Positions 7,312 to 7,528 of a DNA stretch of 7,528 nucleotides are shown in pieces. The stretch is from Clostridiales bacterium. Lineage in GTDB: Bacteria; Bacillota; Clostridia; Christensenellales; CAG-138. Where the stretch lies: positions 1 through 7,528 of the forward strand of contig JAISXK010000037.1 in NCBI GenBank assembly GCA_031270585.1. Direction: 5' to 3'. Each line of letters starts with the position of its first letter. Within the stretch, counting starts at the first letter, position 1. Made by a program: the position numbers and the translations under genes. Under the pieces are notes generated by a model. The model did no database searches. It saw nothing but the letters and a program-made list of their open reading frames with translations, and was not told where the DNA came from.

Positions 7312-7340
7312 ATTCTAATACGAACGCGCGGTTATGTCAA
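7312..7340 (-). promoter_or_regulatory. Promoter of leuS and its T-box leader
   Basis: On the minus strand a perfect TTGACA (7340-7335) and TAGAAT (7317-7312) are separated by exactly 17 bp. The expected transcription start is near 7305, just ahead of Stem I. The promoter begins about 50 bp after the 5S terminator, so leuS can be transcribed independently of the rRNA operon. Confidence 0.85.
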
Positions 7341-7387
7341 ATGTTTGGGTTGCGCCAGCAAGTGGCAAACGCCTCCACGGTAACGCG

Positions 7388-7409
7388 AAAACACACCCTT
7401 GCGGGTGTG
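7388..7409 (-). terminator. Terminator after the 5S rRNA gene
   Basis: On the minus strand CACACCC-GCAA-GGGTGTG forms a 7-bp stem with a GNRA tetraloop, followed by TTTT and then CGCG. It lies about 12 nt beyond the 5S 3' end and would close the rRNA operon. The short U-run suggests it may leak. Confidence 0.8.
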
Positions 7410-7421
7410 CTTAGCATTGGA

Positions 7422-7528
7422 AGCCGGCGGCTACCTATCTTTCCGGGCCGTGTCCAGCCAGGTATTTTCGGCGTATAAGGGCTTAACTTCTGTGTTCGGT
7501 ATGAGAACAGGTGGATCCCCTTAGCCAA
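7422..7528 (-). rRNA. rrf: 5S ribosomal RNA, 5' end beyond the window
   Basis: The minus strand carries the conserved 5S core: CCACCTGTTCTCATACCGAA followed by CACAGAAGTTAAGC, then TACGCCGAAAATACCTGG and, near the 3' end, GATAGGTAGCCGCCGGC. About 106 nt are present and the first 10 or so nt (the left arm of helix I) lie past the right edge. The 3' boundary is estimated from the expected helix I partner, the terminal GCCGGC, and could be off by 1-3 nt. The minus-strand orientation means the 23S and 16S genes are probably just to the right of the window. Confidence 0.93.

Noticed and set aside
6844..7383. 179-residue plus-strand open frame across the leuS 5' end and its leader
   Set aside because: It runs antisense to the leuS start, the T-box and the promoter, all of which are well supported. 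Its product is Arg/Cys-rich with no recognisable domain. It is a shadow.
7341..7387. Possible tRNA between the 5S gene and the leuS promoter
   Set aside because: About 47 nt with small inverted repeats (GTGG/CCAC, TTGCCA/TGGCGCAA), but too short for a tRNA and without a T-loop GTTCGA or CCA end.
1..7528. Mobile element, CRISPR array, phage or defence module
   Set aside because: No transposase, integrase, spaced repeats or terminal inverted repeats were seen. All long stretches are filled by housekeeping genes with ordinary family lengths.

Overview
The window reads as chromosomal DNA from a low-to-moderate-GC Gram-positive bacterium, most likely a clostridial member of the Firmicutes. Four things support this: the glycine decarboxylase is split into two genes (gcvPA and gcvPB), the leucyl-tRNA synthetase is about 800 residues and follows a canonical tRNA-sensing T-box leader, ribosome binding sites are strong AGGAGG types, and the 5S rRNA looks clostridial. 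The genus cannot be named from the sequence alone.

Left part (1-4560, + strand): a promoter-like and structured A+T-rich leader is followed by the compact operon gcvT-gcvH-gcvPA-gcvPB. The genes are 24 bp apart, then overlap by 8 bp, then overlap by 4 bp. They encode the T, H and both P subunits of the glycine cleavage system. GcvPA/GcvPB decarboxylate glycine, the aminomethyl group is carried on the lipoyl lysine of GcvH, and GcvT passes the one-carbon unit to tetrahydrofolate with release of ammonia. The L protein and the lipoylation enzymes are not in the window. A hairpin plus T-run after gcvPB probably ends the transcript, and it may also work for the convergent leuS.

Right part (4597-7528, - strand): the 3' part of a 5S rRNA gene enters from the right edge and is followed by a short terminator. 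A near-consensus promoter (TTGACA-17-TAGAAT) then starts a T-box leader of roughly 300 nt ahead of leuS. The leader can be folded by hand into Stem I with a k-turn and a CUC (leucine) specifier, a Stem III hairpin, and mutually exclusive antiterminator and terminator. The discriminator-pairing base of the T-box (UGGU) fits the ACCA end of tRNA-Leu. Uncharged tRNA-Leu is therefore expected to raise leuS expression.

I found no mobile element, CRISPR array, phage gene or unknown gene cassette. The points most worth a second look are the gcvT leader, which has a duplicated SD-like motif and one complementary segment but no recognisable glycine riboswitch; the hand-resolved leucine T-box directly behind an rRNA operon; the two paired-cysteine motifs of this LeuRS; and an 18-bp tandem repeat inside gcvH.
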